The notes under the pieces are model-generated. The model was not told the DNA's origin. It searched no databases and saw nothing but the letters and a program-made list of their open reading frames with translations. A stretch of DNA of 64,000 bases from Isoetes taiwanensis (lineage: Eukaryota; Streptophyta; Lycopodiopsida; Isoetales; Isoetaceae): positions 2,542,001-2,606,000 of the forward strand of contig JAJEKV010000039.1 in NCBI GenBank assembly GCA_021234155.1. The letters are read 5' to 3'. Each line of letters starts with the position of its first letter. Within the stretch, counting starts at the first letter, position 1. The position numbers were made by a program, and so were the translations under genes. This document shows, in pieces, positions 47,113 to 58,276 of the stretch.

Positions 47113-47643
47113 GTGGGTTCATATTGGGGTTAAATTTAGCTAAGTTAAAAAAAAAGTTTAGGTTAATTGGGTTCACACCATTCCCGTTAAAAATTTTCGT
47201 TAGACCCTTGGCAGTAAGGGGGGCTAATTTTTAACGGATTTAGTTCCGTTAAAGTTGTGGTTCACACATGATTCCATTATGTTAAAATTCAACAATTAAA
47301 AAAGAAAAAATTTAACAGTTGTAGTGCAAATAGGGCACTTAAGACGGTTATTTTTTTTTTTTGCTCACCCACTAATATAACAATTTATGTGTGAATTCAA
47401 TTTTAACAAAATCCATTACGTTAGCCACTAATATAATTATTGTTATGAACATCTTTTTAACTGAATTCATTATGTTAGTAAATTAACTTAACTGTTTGTA
47501 TATGTGAATGCATTTTTTTATCAAATTCGTTATGTTAAAAATTTAACATAACGATTGGTGTGAACTGCAAAATAATTTAGTCATGACGGGTAAGTTGTTA
47601 AAAGTTAGATTTTAACATAATATAACGGTAAGTATGAACCTAC
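47113..47643. mobile_element. ~530-bp MITE-like element
   Basis: Ends GTGGGTTCATATT (47113-47125) and the reverse complement of 47631-47643 (GTAGGTTCATACT) agree at 11 of 13. The interior has repeated GTTCACAC...TTATGTTAAAA motifs in both orientations. No coding and no secure target duplication. A small tandem repeat (TCTAAGAGG(G/C)AGATA...) follows at 47645-47725. Confidence 0.5.
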
Positions 47644-47725
47644 TCTAAGAGGGAGATAGACAAAGCCTTCTCATAACAACAATTCTAAGAGGCAGATAAA
47701 CAAAGCCCTCTCATAACCACATGAT

Positions 47726-48433
47726 TCTGCTTAAAGTTCAGCAGCATACCTATTCATTTTCCATAGTCCAAATTTTTTTTAAACAATTCTGGAACTCATT
47801 TTTCCCTATTAATCCCCATTTTGTAACGCTCACACTATCTCCCCCCGATTGGGGTTATTAAAAAATGGAAACCCGGCCCAAATTTTCCTCGAACCGAAGG
47901 GTTTCATTGAAGAACGTATGGTTTCCACAATAATATAATTTTTTTGGGTTTCCAAGATATCCACCTGTAATTAAAACCATCATTCAATTAAATTGGGATT
48001 ATGTCTTAATTTTGGGATAAATTTTATATTGCACTTTTTTAGTAACTTTGTTAAATTCACTTTTTTAGTAACTTTGTTGCCCTTAGACTAGAATAGACGC
48101 GTTAACATATAATCACACACGGAATATAAACTCACACCTTAACTTCAAATTATAAAATCATATATCATGGAACTCAAGTAGTACACAACTTTTATTAATC
48201 AGAGAAAAGATACATAGTAATTGTTTTTCATTTTTCCACTAGCATCCCCAAGGATATGAGAACCTTATTCCTTACATCCCGAGGTATTGTAACTCTCGAT
48301 GTTTTACTAGGAATAGTTTTTGAGTCCACGAGTACAATACGGTTTCAACGCCTAGCCAAAGATCGATCACTTGGATTTCTCCTCCACCTCTTTGTCCAAC
48401 AATCAAATATCTTTCTTTTATCGGTGACATTAC
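47726..48433. other. No gene recognised
   Basis: AT-rich DNA with a TTTTTTAGTAACTTTGTT direct repeat at 48035-48080. It may include the 3' end of the minus-strand gene starting at 48434. No terminal repeats found. Confidence 0.4.
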
Positions 48434-50275
48434 TCAACCGATGTACTGGACACCACCATTCCACGCCAAGACCTTATTGAAGTTAACATCACCTTCTTCT
48501 TTGCAAATATCCCAGATAGTCCATCCCAACCACAATCGATAGGTCTCTAGATCCGCTGGTTTTACTACTACAAATTGGTGGCACTCCACGCCGTTAAGAG
48601 AAGGTTCATAACAATCCATGCCTAGATATTTTGGCCTATCCTTCTTAGGACCAACATAGTGTTTATCGATTGAGGAGGAGCATATGCCTTCACAATGCTA
48701 CTAATGGTACCATCATCTTCGCCAAGACCAGCCTAATGTTTTCCACTTACTTTTAGGGAACCACCCTTCTTTCAAATTTTCCGAGGATGTGTCTACCTCA
48801 TCCAACAAGTTGATCACCTTCTTCCAATAATCTATCAATGCACGATTAGTCTCATCTCGAAATAGTTTGCCAATGCTTGATGTAGTCATTGATGCCATCC
48901 TTAGTCAATCCCAATTGCTTGACTTCTTCAGCTAGTTTTAGAGCTTTTGGTTGACCAGAGGTATCATAGGCTTGCCATTTGCATCCCTGTGCCAAATTCT
49001 GCCCCACCTCTCCACTTCTCCTCCTAAGGTCTCATTTTCCATTGCATGATTGGAATCCCTTCTCTCACCCAAAAAGTGAATTGAAGAGGTCTAGAATGAC
49101 CTTCCATGTCGAGAGCATAACCATCCACAAAACTCTTCCAATCAGCACTTCTTCTATGATAGATCCTATAGGAGATGGATTTGTACATCCATGAAATATT
49201 TCCAATAGCCTCGGGAAAGTTGGTAATCTGTCTGGCCGCCTCAATATATGACTATATTTTCCAAACAATGCATCCACATCCTCATGAGTATGTCCCAGCA
49301 TTAGAACCCCAAATTGACTCTTTTTCAAAAATACCCACAACCTAAGTAGGATAGGAAAGAAAACATCCACCGTTCTTATTTTGACCAAAGACAATTATCT
49401 AGTTGCAAGAGGAGCTTTCTCTGGCAGATCTCGAGGTTTAGCACGAGATGTTGAAGCTCCAACATGTTCATTAGGTCCATTCCTCCTAAATCTTGCCTTG
49501 CTAAACTTTTCAATACTATTAGGTGTTCCATCCAACAATGCACTATGTAGTGCCCGCTAGTCAGGATCCTCGTAGGTTACCATTGTAACCCTTCTCATAG
49601 TTTCTTAAACACCTCATGATACTCCCAATGTGAAAATCTGGACCATCACTCCACAACTCTAAACTGAAATGGCCATAATAGGTCCGAGCCCCGCCCATGC
49701 AATATTGCCCCACCATTGAAATCAGCAAAGGATATGATCTTCCACATGACTTAGGAATGTACTTGAATTGTGGAAGACAAGTCTTCATTGGTCCATTTTA
49801 TCATGTATAATACATAGATAGTTATTAGGTTCCATTGCAGATAAGGTCCTCCACATCCAATAAGTTGATCTACATGATAGTTGATCCGGCTATATGGTCC
49901 TTCATATGTTCCCTTATCTTTGCCCTTAGACTTGGTTGCACGCCTTATCTAGTGTCTCCTTCAAATTTTAGCACATAAATTGCACTTGGCAAAGTTGTTT
50001 GAAGTTGCTATGGTCACATGCTTGAAATGCTTATTCCATAGCCTACTAAAACTGGGCTGGGATATAGAGGCCACTCCAAGTTCCCGAAGCAATGCATTTA
50101 TTTCCTCTAATATGCTCTTCTGGGTACAATGGGATGGCAATCTCTTTTCAACAATAACTCTACCCTGTTCATCCTTCTTACTCTTATGTGGCATGTTTTC
50201 TGCATTGAAATCCACATATCTTTCAAATATTTCCTTTGCAGCTATAGTTCTTGAGGTAGGCCTTACCAGGCCAGT
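48434..50275 (-). pseudogene. GHTHED-type (DUF7869-like) gene, C-terminal part
   Basis: Seen on the minus strand: GLVRPTSRTIAAKEIFERYV, then SISQPSFSRLWNKHFKHVTI and FAKCNLCAKI (to 49961); 49788-49561 MKTCLPQFKYIPKSCGRSYP; 49394-49065 LMLGHTHEDVDALFGKYSHI; then 48898-48713 and 48619-48434 with WKTLGWSW, GGVQYIG. Known: a family found in many non-flowering plants and animals, often repetitive and transposon-like, has a P.FSR.W...F....I...N.F.KC..C block and a GHTHEDID..F motif; the Pfam name I associate with it is DUF7869. I infer a transposon-derived origin but not a function. At least three frameshifts break it. The N-terminal half lies 8 kb away at 58277-59190, separated by a transposon. 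Confidence 0.62.
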
Positions 50276-51070
50276 CACAAGGCGCCCAAAAATTTAACCA
50301 TTATAAATAACCACTACATAACCACTATAATAGTGGTTTTCTGAGCAAAAATACTTTTTCTCAATAAAATCCACATATCGAAGTGGTTTTTAAAATGTGA
50401 ATGTGGTTTTATATGCTAGTTTATACTCTAATATGGTTATTTGAAAGTGATAAAGGTTTTTATCAAGGTTTTTGGTACTGATTTGACATGTCATGATGGT
50501 TAATCATACAGTTTGCAATATTGAGAGTAAGAAAGGGATGTTTACTAGTTTTTTAATATGTGTAGATGTTTTTGAGAGCGGATTTAACTGGTAATACTTC
50601 AAGGTTTTTTATATAGTTTAATAACATGATTTGTTTGTGGTTTTTCATCCTAGTTTTGCAAGAAAATACGACATGCCAAAATGTTAGTGTTTTTTTACTA
50701 TAAATACTTTAATGGTTCTAGACATAGCATTTTTCATGTGAGGTTTTCCATAGTAATTTCTAAGCTAACATGACTTGCCAAATTGTTACTAGTTTTTTAA
50801 TATGGTTTGTTGATTGACGTTTGCAATTTCTTATTCACAAAAGAATGCTAGTGGTTTTTGTCATGGAACATTTAAATCATTGTGTGGTTTTATATCTACT
50901 TTCCTAAGTTATTATGACTTTAAATTACTTGTGGTTTTTAACATGGTTTTGTTCGTCAATCTTTGCAAGATGGAAGCTAACGTAGTCTATATAGTCAAAT
51001 CTTTCATGGTTTTTTCTTTATAGTTGATGGTATTTTATAGTGGTTTTATCTAAACTTAACAAATATAATT
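50276..51070. repeat. Left subterminal repeat region of the CACTA-like element
   Basis: The plus strand is crowded with TGGTTTT/GGTTTTT motifs (for example ATAGTGGTTTTCTGAG at 50331 and many to 51057). The same motif occurs as AAAACCAC in the right subterminal region. Known: subterminal arrays in CACTA elements bind the TnpA-type protein. Confidence 0.75.
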
Positions 51071-52712
51071 TGAGATATTAATTACAGTCCAATTTCTAGG
51101 GTGGAAATGATCTCAAGATTTGTAATGTCAGGTCCTACAAGTGCGCACGATTGCGATGTTGAGGTTATAGAAACCTTGAGTAGTACATTAACTTGTGAAT
51201 ATTTCTTGTGGATTCGGAGTTTTAGGATCCCAACGTCGAAGATAGAACTTATTCTAAAATGTTTAATCTGTGCATCTCTATAGAATAGTTGTGATATCGA
51301 GATTATGGAGATAGACAAATGATCAACTTAGAACTTTACATGTGAAGACGACAAACTTAGTTTGTAGTTGTGGATGTACACACATTATGCTTCCACATTA
51401 TTATTTGATGTATTGCATTTTAAATGTTGTTTCCTCTAGATCACTTTGATATTGAGAAAGAAACAAATGAGGGCAATTTGTGGGTTAATAAAATTTCAGT
51501 TTGAGTTCATTTCGATAGAGACTTTATGCAAATTGTTATGTCACTTTTCTTATTTAATTTCTAACCTTTACAACCATGCAAAACACTCTAGTAGAAATCA
51601 TTGTTTTAAAAGCATTGACCATAATATTGCTTGAGCATTGACCCTAGGTATTTATAACCCCGACAGTTCAAGCTTCTGCAGGATTAGTTCCATTGATCTC
51701 CACAATGCTTAGTTAAAAATCACATATTGGCCCCATTTAAAGGATTCATGTGATCCGCATGCATATCATTTTTTGTCAATTCCTACTATTGTGTTCACAT
51801 AGATTCAACCCTTCAACAACCACATGTTTTTGAATGATTTTCATATCTTATTATCATGATGCACATGGGAACTGTGGATTGCACTCAAATTAGCCTACCA
51901 GCAATCTCTTCTACATCCACCATTTTGCCTCTAACGAAGAATGCTTCATGTAGGCTGATGTTGGGAATAATGGACATTTCCCATTACTCATTCCTCAGGT
52001 CCCTTTTGCCGCTGCTTGCTATAAACTGAGGCTGCGAGATGATTTGGCTGAGGTGTCAACCTGCCTCCACGCTCCCGCACATCCACAGGTCTCCACGGAC
52101 TTTCCTATATGTGGAATCATTCTACTTTAATTGTTGCGCAATCTCTACTGTAATTTAAAACATTGTTGGACTATAAGAAGGTAAGCACAATCTTGGTATG
52201 TTAGGGTTGTAGGTTGGGCACACATAGGGGATTTTATTGGTGTATTGCAGGCAAATAGGTCATGTTGTGATAGAGACAGGAATGGCTAGAAGTTATTGGT
52301 ATAGGTAAGGGAACAACCGCACTGCATTGAAGTCTTGGATTGCAGGGAGAAAGATGCAGGTGTAGCTTGGATTTCAGTCAAATTATGACCTCCCACTGTC
52401 GCATGCAAGCATCTAAACTGAACTGTACAAAATTGATTCTTTGCTGCCTTCAAACTGCAGAATCCGTATCATTACTACATGTGTAAAAAATGTCCATTCT
52501 CAGCCGTTAATTTGATTGTGGATATGGAGGATCTTTGAGGAGCCAAGGAAAGTAGGTAATCTCCTCCTAAAACGTTTTCTGTTTGATATTGTCTTCGTCA
52601 TCATCATAATCTTGGTGCAAGTTCCACTAATGCAGCATAATGAAGAGGCATTTTTAACAGTCCTAACTTCAAATTCTAGAGAGTCCCATTTCTTTGTTGT
52701 AAAACATTACAG
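51071..52712. other. Interior of the CACTA-like element, no assignable gene
   Basis: Mixed DNA. A TCATTCCTCAG acceptor-like site at about 52000 is followed by an open stretch VPFAAACYKLRLRDDLAEVS and a CAG/GTCTCC donor-like site near 52088, which could be one captured exon of unknown origin. The remainder has no motif. Confidence 0.35.
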
Positions 52713-52870
52713 ACTGGAGTGGAGGGTTCTGAGGAGCTGCCGATGCCATTCCCTACAAGTGAACTTGAAATTCTTAGAGATCTTGGCAATGACATGAAAC
52801 AATGGTTCGTGCGATGGCCAAAATCAAGGCTTCGTTCTGTTCCTCAAATGGAAGCGAGGAAAATTTTGGC
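52713..52870 (+). other. Captured exon-like segment, unidentified
   Basis: After a CATTACAG acceptor (52705-52712) the frame reads TGVEGSEELPMPFPTSELEI and LRDLGNDMKQWFVRWP, strongly protein-like, with a mix of acidic, aromatic and hydrophobic residues. I do not recognise the family. Beyond about 52870 the sequence turns into the degenerate repeat also seen at 53640-53900. Likely one exon carried from a host gene. Confidence 0.45.
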
Positions 52871-54240
52871 AGATTTGAATACAATGAAGGAAAACAATTG
52901 CCACATCACCCCATGGAAAACCAAAGTTCCATATTTTTTTATTTTTGGCCTAATCAAACGTTGGCCTTGCTTAGTTGGCATCACATGTCACCAATGGCAT
53001 GCCACATCATTACGCGCATGTCCAATTTTGCAAATTTCAATCTTCTCCACTCATTTCATGGAGATTGCAAGAAATACCCTTCGGCCACATCATAATGACA
53101 CTTTTGCCATGTCATTCACCATATTCAAATGTAGTCTCTAACTCAAACCGACAATTTTCAATTATGACTCATTGATGTACCTGCCATGATATCTTCAAAA
53201 CACCTAAGAATGAACAAACTGCATGAGATTATGTTGCCCAAAGGGGCAAACAGGGGGTTGAGCCATGATAGTTGTCCATAAATGGAAGTTTGGTCCTACT
53301 ACATTGCTAAATGGAAGTTTGTTCCCGCGATGATGTGTCAATGTCAACTTGGAAAATAAAATTTGACTAGTTACTTTTTACTCTTTTGAAACATAAGATT
53401 TTTGCATGGTGATTTGGGAATCTTTGACATGAGGTAGTAACATAAACTTCGCATTTTTCAACTTTTTGGAGAATTTGGGTAGACAACATTTTAGGAAAAG
53501 GGTATTCTTAGTATTTTTTAACAAAAGAAAAGGCAAATGGAATCTAATTTGATCAAAAATAGTCAAGAGGGGTCATTGGAGAGTGAGGTGCCAGAACACC
53601 TACTCCTTGTTCGACAACCATTGTTGGGTCATCATGTCTAGGTCACCAATATCTTGCCATGTCACCCAAGATTTGCCAACATCATCAAATGGAAAACGAA
53701 AGATGTACATCTTTTCATTTTGGCCTAGTCAACACTTGTCCTTGCTTACTTGGCATGCCATGCCACCACTTGGATTGCCACATCATCTTTTCCATGTTGT
53801 TCGTTAGTGCCACAAGGGTAACAAAAAAATTCTCTAAGTTTTTAAAGTTCCCTTTGTTTCATCCTTGCCAAATTCCGATACAAAAACCTTAAAAAGTTGT
53901 CCAATTTCTTACATTGTCCATTTTCTTGCAAAAGTGCCTAGTCATCCAGTCCATACCACTCATATCTTGCCATGTCACCCAAAAGTTGTCAATTCACCCC
54001 ATAAAAGCCATGACCATGCAGGTGAAAGGGGTGGCCTTCAAGCTTAGAAATTGATGGTTTCTAGGATTATAATCTGAACATTAGATCCATAAGGGATTTT
54101 TGTGACCTCGGTACCCTTTACATATGCTAAACTAGAGATGTCAAGCTGTGAACCAGTGTATTCATATGTAGTCAAATGTTTTCTACGAAAATCACTTGTA
54201 TAAACCCCAGGAACATTGTAGAGTATGACTGAAGAATGGC
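52871..54240. repeat. Degenerate duplicated blocks inside the CACTA-like element
   Basis: About 52900-53100 and 53680-53850 are diverged direct copies (TTGGCCTAATCAAACGTTGG against TTGGCCTAGTCAACACTTGT, then CCTTGCTTA(G/C)TTGGCAT). 53640-53680 and 53965-54005 share ATATCTTGCCATGTCACCCA. No coding. Confidence 0.55.
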
Positions 54241-54270
54241 TATAGTGGTGACTGGAAGGTTACATTATTA

Positions 54271-54570
54271 ATGGAACTTGCAAAGCTGCTTCGTGCTGGT
54301 CCTTGGCATGTGCTTGTGTTACTTGCAGTGCAGGGTTCTACATTTAACGAAACTACCCAGAATAGATTCACATCTACTGGCAATTTGGTAGGATATGCTT
54401 TCGAATTTAGGCTCTTAATATGCCTTTGGGATTCATTTTTAAGGGGCACGTTGCTTGGATACACAGGAGTTGTAAATGGATTTGATCCTCTGTATCTTAA
54501 TATGGCCAAAGCTGGTATTTTCTGCACTCGTGCTGTTGATGATCTTTCATATGGTGATACTACTATGTAG
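54271..54570 (+). other. Open frame of unknown origin within the element
   Basis: A 99-aa frame, MELAKLLRAGPWHVLVLLAV then QGSTFNETTQNRF, GYAFEFRLLICLWDSFLRGT, GYTGVVNGFDPLYLNMAKAG, ending at a stop at 54568. Hydrophobic stretches at about residues 10-25 and 45-65 could be membrane segments. I do not recognise the family. It could be a captured gene 3' part. There is no evidence of splicing at its edges. Confidence 0.35.
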
Positions 54571-54984
54571 TATTGGCCTATTGCTTGATTTGTAGTTATT
54601 AGGTAAGCATATGTCTATCTCCGAAACATTAAAAACACGTATTTGTGACTTGCTTTGTATAGGAGGCATGGTCATGACTTCCATAAGGTCCTTCCCATGT
54701 AATTTAGGAAAGGGAAGAAACCGCATAATTTGAAAGCCATGTAATCTTACATAGGGTACTATTAAACCACATTTGTGTAATCTTATAAATGTGCTATTGA
54801 CAATATGCATCTCATTAAACGGCCAAGATGAGCCAAGATGGACGGCCTAGATTTTGATCTAGGTCATGCCATCCCATTGGTTGCCTAATGCTTGTGTTTG
54901 TTTCCCGCCTGCTATTGTGTTTGTTTCCCGCCTGCACTGTGATCGATGGGTTTCGTATCTGCTCTCGCTATGGCAATGGCGCTG

Positions 54985-55240
54985 CACTAATCAAAGACGA
55001 TGGACACTGGCGCTTGAAGTAATCGCCAAGAAAGGCAGGCTATGCGAAAAGGAAGCGGCTCTAACTATACAGGATCTTCTTGAAGCGGCTCGAAATCTTG
55101 CTCTAACTATACAGAATCTTCATCAAAAGTGTATTATCCACCCGGATCTGAAGCCCCTCAAGTTCCTTGCGGCCTCAGCAGCAAAACCCATGGATTAGGG
55201 TTTCGGATTTTGGCAGTTGGTGCCCGTGTACGCACAAATG
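54985..55240 (+). pseudogene. Protein-kinase catalytic-loop fragment (CDPK/SnRK-like), captured
   Basis: Seen: LALEVIAKKGRLCEKEAALT, IQDLLEAARN, a duplicated LALTIQN, then LHQKCIIHPDLKPLKFLA, followed by an in-frame stop (55196) just before GFGF. Known: Ser/Thr kinases of the calcium-dependent type read I...G.YSE..A...IR.ILE.V..CH..GI.HRDLKPENFLF......IDFGLS. Here HRDLKPEN is HPDLKPLK, so the Arg before the catalytic Asp and the metal-binding Asn are lost; DFG is GFG after the stop. A 15-bp GCTCTAACTATACAG duplication lengthens the helix. The fragment is non-functional, on the same strand as the cupin gene that follows, and ends about 100 bp before it. Confidence 0.72.
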
Positions 55241-55342
55241 ACCTTTCTAGTTTTCTTCCATTATCTGGCCACACGCTATATATTTCTCTGCTCTTTTTAA
55301 CGCTGTAGTGTTCTCAACATTGGCGCACCATAGCCAGCCACC

Positions 55343-56722
55343 ATGAAGCAGTCTCGCTTTCTTCTTTGCGTTTTGGGAGTCATGTTTATAGCCATCACTA
55401 TTTTGCAGGTATGTCTTATTTCCTTGTTTCTTTCCACAGCCAACTTAAGACCTGAAAAAAACCAAGAACAAAAGGAACAAGTTTTTCTTCTGCAGGTTGA
55501 AGCTAAGCATCATGAAGAGGAGCCTCATTATAATGGAACTGTAAGAATCTGTTTTACTTAACATGTATGGTGGTCTGTGTTTTTTTTATTTAAATCATGT
55601 GGACTATTTCTGCAGGATGTTATCGACAGCCTTGTGAGGAAAATAGGTAGGCCTCTATTTGCAATATAAAAATTATCATAGGGATTAATGCCATTACACT
55701 CTCAGTTTTAAATCCAGAGTCGGAACTCCAAGATCTTTTGCTCCAGGAGTTGTGCAGGTATATTATTCTCATTCAGGTGTTCAGGTATTCAGTTGGCATT
55801 CAGGTATATTATTCTCATGTATTCTCATGTAGGACGTTCTGCATACCTTGTGTTACATCTCTCAAGGCAGGGCTGCTGCTGGTCTGCTCCATCCATCTGG
55901 CGATTCCACTAGTGTGCGGTAAGTTGGAGTTTGAGTGTTTTGATTATTTCATTCTTACTTAATACTAGGTTCATAAGAGATTCATTACTGTAGTTTCATT
56001 ATCATGGCTTTTATTACTTCAAATCATTATGGCCAGGTTCATATTCGTAAGCATATTGCTTGAAAAAATATTATTACTTCAGCTTTATGATGGTTAGATT
56101 CATAAATTTATGGCAGAAAATGGTTACTTTTTAGTGTAATGGACAAACAATTTGCGTATTTTATGTAGATGTGTTGCAGTTGGGGACCTGTTTGTAGTCC
56201 CAGCTGGATGGATCAGCTGGCTTTGGAATTCTGCGAGTATGCCTTTTAGAGCTATTTGTTTCAACAATGCAATGGACCAGAAGAGTTATAGTGCATTTTA
56301 TTTAGCTGGAAGAAATGGCATTTTACGAGGTTTCAGTCAGGACTTAATGGCTCGAGCTTTTGGAGTCGAGGAAGAGGATATAGTAGCTCTATTAAATTGT
56401 AATAATGCTACAGGGATCATTCAAGTCCAGGTTGGTTTTAGCTTTTGATCCTTTCAGTCATTTTGCTGAGGGATTGTTTAGATTTGAACTGATTTTAACT
56501 GTGAAGTTTTGAATTAGTTATTGTTAAGTTTGTGAATTGATATTTGTTACTTAGATCAAAAGCTTCATAGTTCTTCTTGGTGAAATGTTACTTATTAACT
56601 AAACCGCATGCATCTGTTTCCATTTTTATTTGTTGGCTTTCCAGGATTTGGAAACGGCAGTGGCTTCCTTCTTATTTCCTTGCCAAATCTGCCATCTCCA
56701 TCTTCTTTTTGCTAGAGAGTGA
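55343..56722 (+). pseudogene. Cupin (seed-globulin-like) gene fragment, multi-exon
   Basis: Seen: exon 1 55343-55408 (MKQSRFLLCVLGVMFIAITI, a signal peptide); exon 2 55496-55540 (VEAKHHEEEPHYNGT); exon 3 55616-55646 (DVIDSLVRKI); exon 4 55718-55757; exon 5 55833-55918 (CYISQGRAAAGLLHPSGDST); exon 6 56169-56430 (VAVGDLFVVPAGWISWLWNS, SAFYLAGRNGILRGFSQDLM, ARAFGVEEEDIVALLN); exon 7 56645-56722 reaching a stop. Introns have GT/AG borders, and the exon 5/6 and 6/7 phases agree. Known: GD.FVVPAG and FFLAG...ILRGFS...AFGV are 11S/vicilin-like cupin motifs of secreted or vacuolar storage proteins. Exon 4 to 5 does not join in frame, the metal/ligand strand before CYISQG is missing, and the second cupin domain is absent (families are 350-500 aa). 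It is a truncated captured gene, possibly transcribed. Confidence 0.72.
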
Positions 56723-56999
56723 TATGCAGAAGCAAATCAGTAAATGGTATGTAGCTTAGCTCCAATAGAAATACTTCATCTTTTCCATCTTTGATTTTGG
56801 GCAATGCTTTGAATCTTAACCATTATCTTAAACCTTAACCATTGATGTAATATTTTGAACCTTAAGTTTTAATTTAATGTTAGAGAATGTGGATTGCAAT
56901 TTAATAATATTATGCCTTATGGACTTGTTTGGGTTCGATTCCCAATACGCTATTTTAAAAAAAAACAAGATGCTTTTTTATTTAAAAAGAATGCCACAT

Positions 57000-58276
57000 G
57001 CAGATATTTAAAATAATGTTTTCCTTTATTTTAGAGTATACAATAAATTTTTTTTTTTGCTGCTGTTTTTTTTTTCTAGTGTAGTTCTTCAACGTAGTTT
57101 TCTTTAGAAAACAACTATTAAAAAAAAACATACATGGATATTCTTTAGAACCATGTGTATTTATTTGAGAAACACCACATTTGAGAATAACTACTGTAAA
57201 AAACCACAGGTGGATATTTTGTTAAACCACGTTATTATTTAGTAAAAACAACACTAGAAAACAACTTCGTATCCACGTGGATATTTTGTTAAACCACATG
57301 TTGTTTTTTAGTAAAAACAACACTTAAAAACAACCACTATCTTAAAAAACCAGTCATTGTACAAAGATGTATATGGATAATTAATAAGATTGCTATGGTT
57401 TTCATTCATAAACTAAAAGTGTTTCTGATCATAGAAATATAGTGATTTGTCATCTTCACCATTGCGTGTATGATTGAAAAAACTATTAGATATTTAGTGG
57501 AAAGATTGCAAGTCTTTATATGCAAAAACTTAAGAAGCTTAAGAATAGAAACGTTAGTGGTTTATCAGCCTTAACGAGTACATCTTGAGTGTAAAGATAG
57601 GCATGTTTTCCATGCAATAGTTGGAACGCTTTAGACTAAAAGCCATTAGTGGATTACCAACCTTAATAAGTGCTACAATACGTAAGAAACCATCCACAAT
57701 CCTTAATAGTTTAGTCTAGTAATTTAAAATGCTTTAGACTATATAGCAATACTTGTTTATAAATGATAACCATGAATCTAGTGTACTACAAAACCATGCA
57801 TTTCTACAACTAACAATTAGATCTAAGTTTGATAAACATAGTAGTGTTTTAATACAATAACCTAAACACTTCAACTAATTAAATAATGGTGATTTACTGC
57901 ATATAACACATCGCGAGTGTGCATTTACCACAATAACTAACCACATCATAAAATCACATAAATAGAGCCGCAACATCAAACCACATCCACAACCACCATA
58001 TTATACCACATTGGGAAACCCTACCTCTAAAACATTATAATATACCACATCCATTTACTAACATAAAATACCACTTTGATAAACACTAGGAAGGAGCCGT
58101 TAGCAATTTCCATGCCATAATACCACCCTAGTGAACCTTACAAGAAAACCAAGTAGTTTAGCCTCATATGGTTTTTAATGAAATTAACCCACAAAGACCC
58201 ATTGGTTTTGTGGAATGGTTTTCTAGTCATAACCATGGGAAAAACCATGTAGTTTTTTTATTTTGGATGCCTTGTG
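57000..58276. repeat. Right subterminal repeat region of the CACTA-like element
   Basis: Rich in AAAACCAC, AAACCACATG and AACAACACT motifs, the inverted form of the left-end GTGGTTTT repeats, over about 57040-58240. Just before it, 56930-56965 has GGGTTCGATTCCC, a perfect tRNA B-box-like motif followed by an A-run, perhaps a SINE tail. No coding. Confidence 0.7.

Larger units (their letters stand above)
50276..58276. mobile_element. 8001-bp CACTA-like transposon carrying captured gene fragments
   Basis: Seen: the left end CACAAGGCGCCCAAAA (50276-50291) and the reverse complement of the right end (58261-58276, CACAAGGCATCCAAAA) agree at 14 of 16. AGT precedes the left end (50273-50275) and follows the right (58277-58279). 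Deleting the element and one AGT fuses two halves of one minus-strand frame as HGNTGLVRPTSRT, in frame. Known: CACTA (CMC) elements have CAC-starting TIRs, 3-bp duplications and subterminal repeat arrays, and are known to pick up host gene pieces. Subterminal GTGGTTTT-type repeats fill about 50300-51070 and, inverted, about 57040-58240. No transposase is visible, so it needs help in trans. Contents: an unidentified exon (52713), an open frame (54271), a kinase fragment (54985-55240) and a cupin gene (55343-56722). Confidence 0.88.

Noticed and set aside
46891-47133. Plus-strand Gln/Ala repeat protein
   Set aside because: The frame exists only because a 32-36-bp minisatellite lacks stops there; unit lengths are not constant multiples of three.
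56926-56965. tRNA gene at GGGTTCGATTCCC
   Set aside because: Only the B box is convincing; no A box or cloverleaf upstream. An A-run follows, so a SINE tail is more likely.
50276-58276. The 8-kb block as an intron of the GHTHED-type gene
   Set aside because: No GT or AG stands at the borders where the protein match stops, while inverted termini plus an AGT duplication and an exact in-frame empty site fit insertion better.
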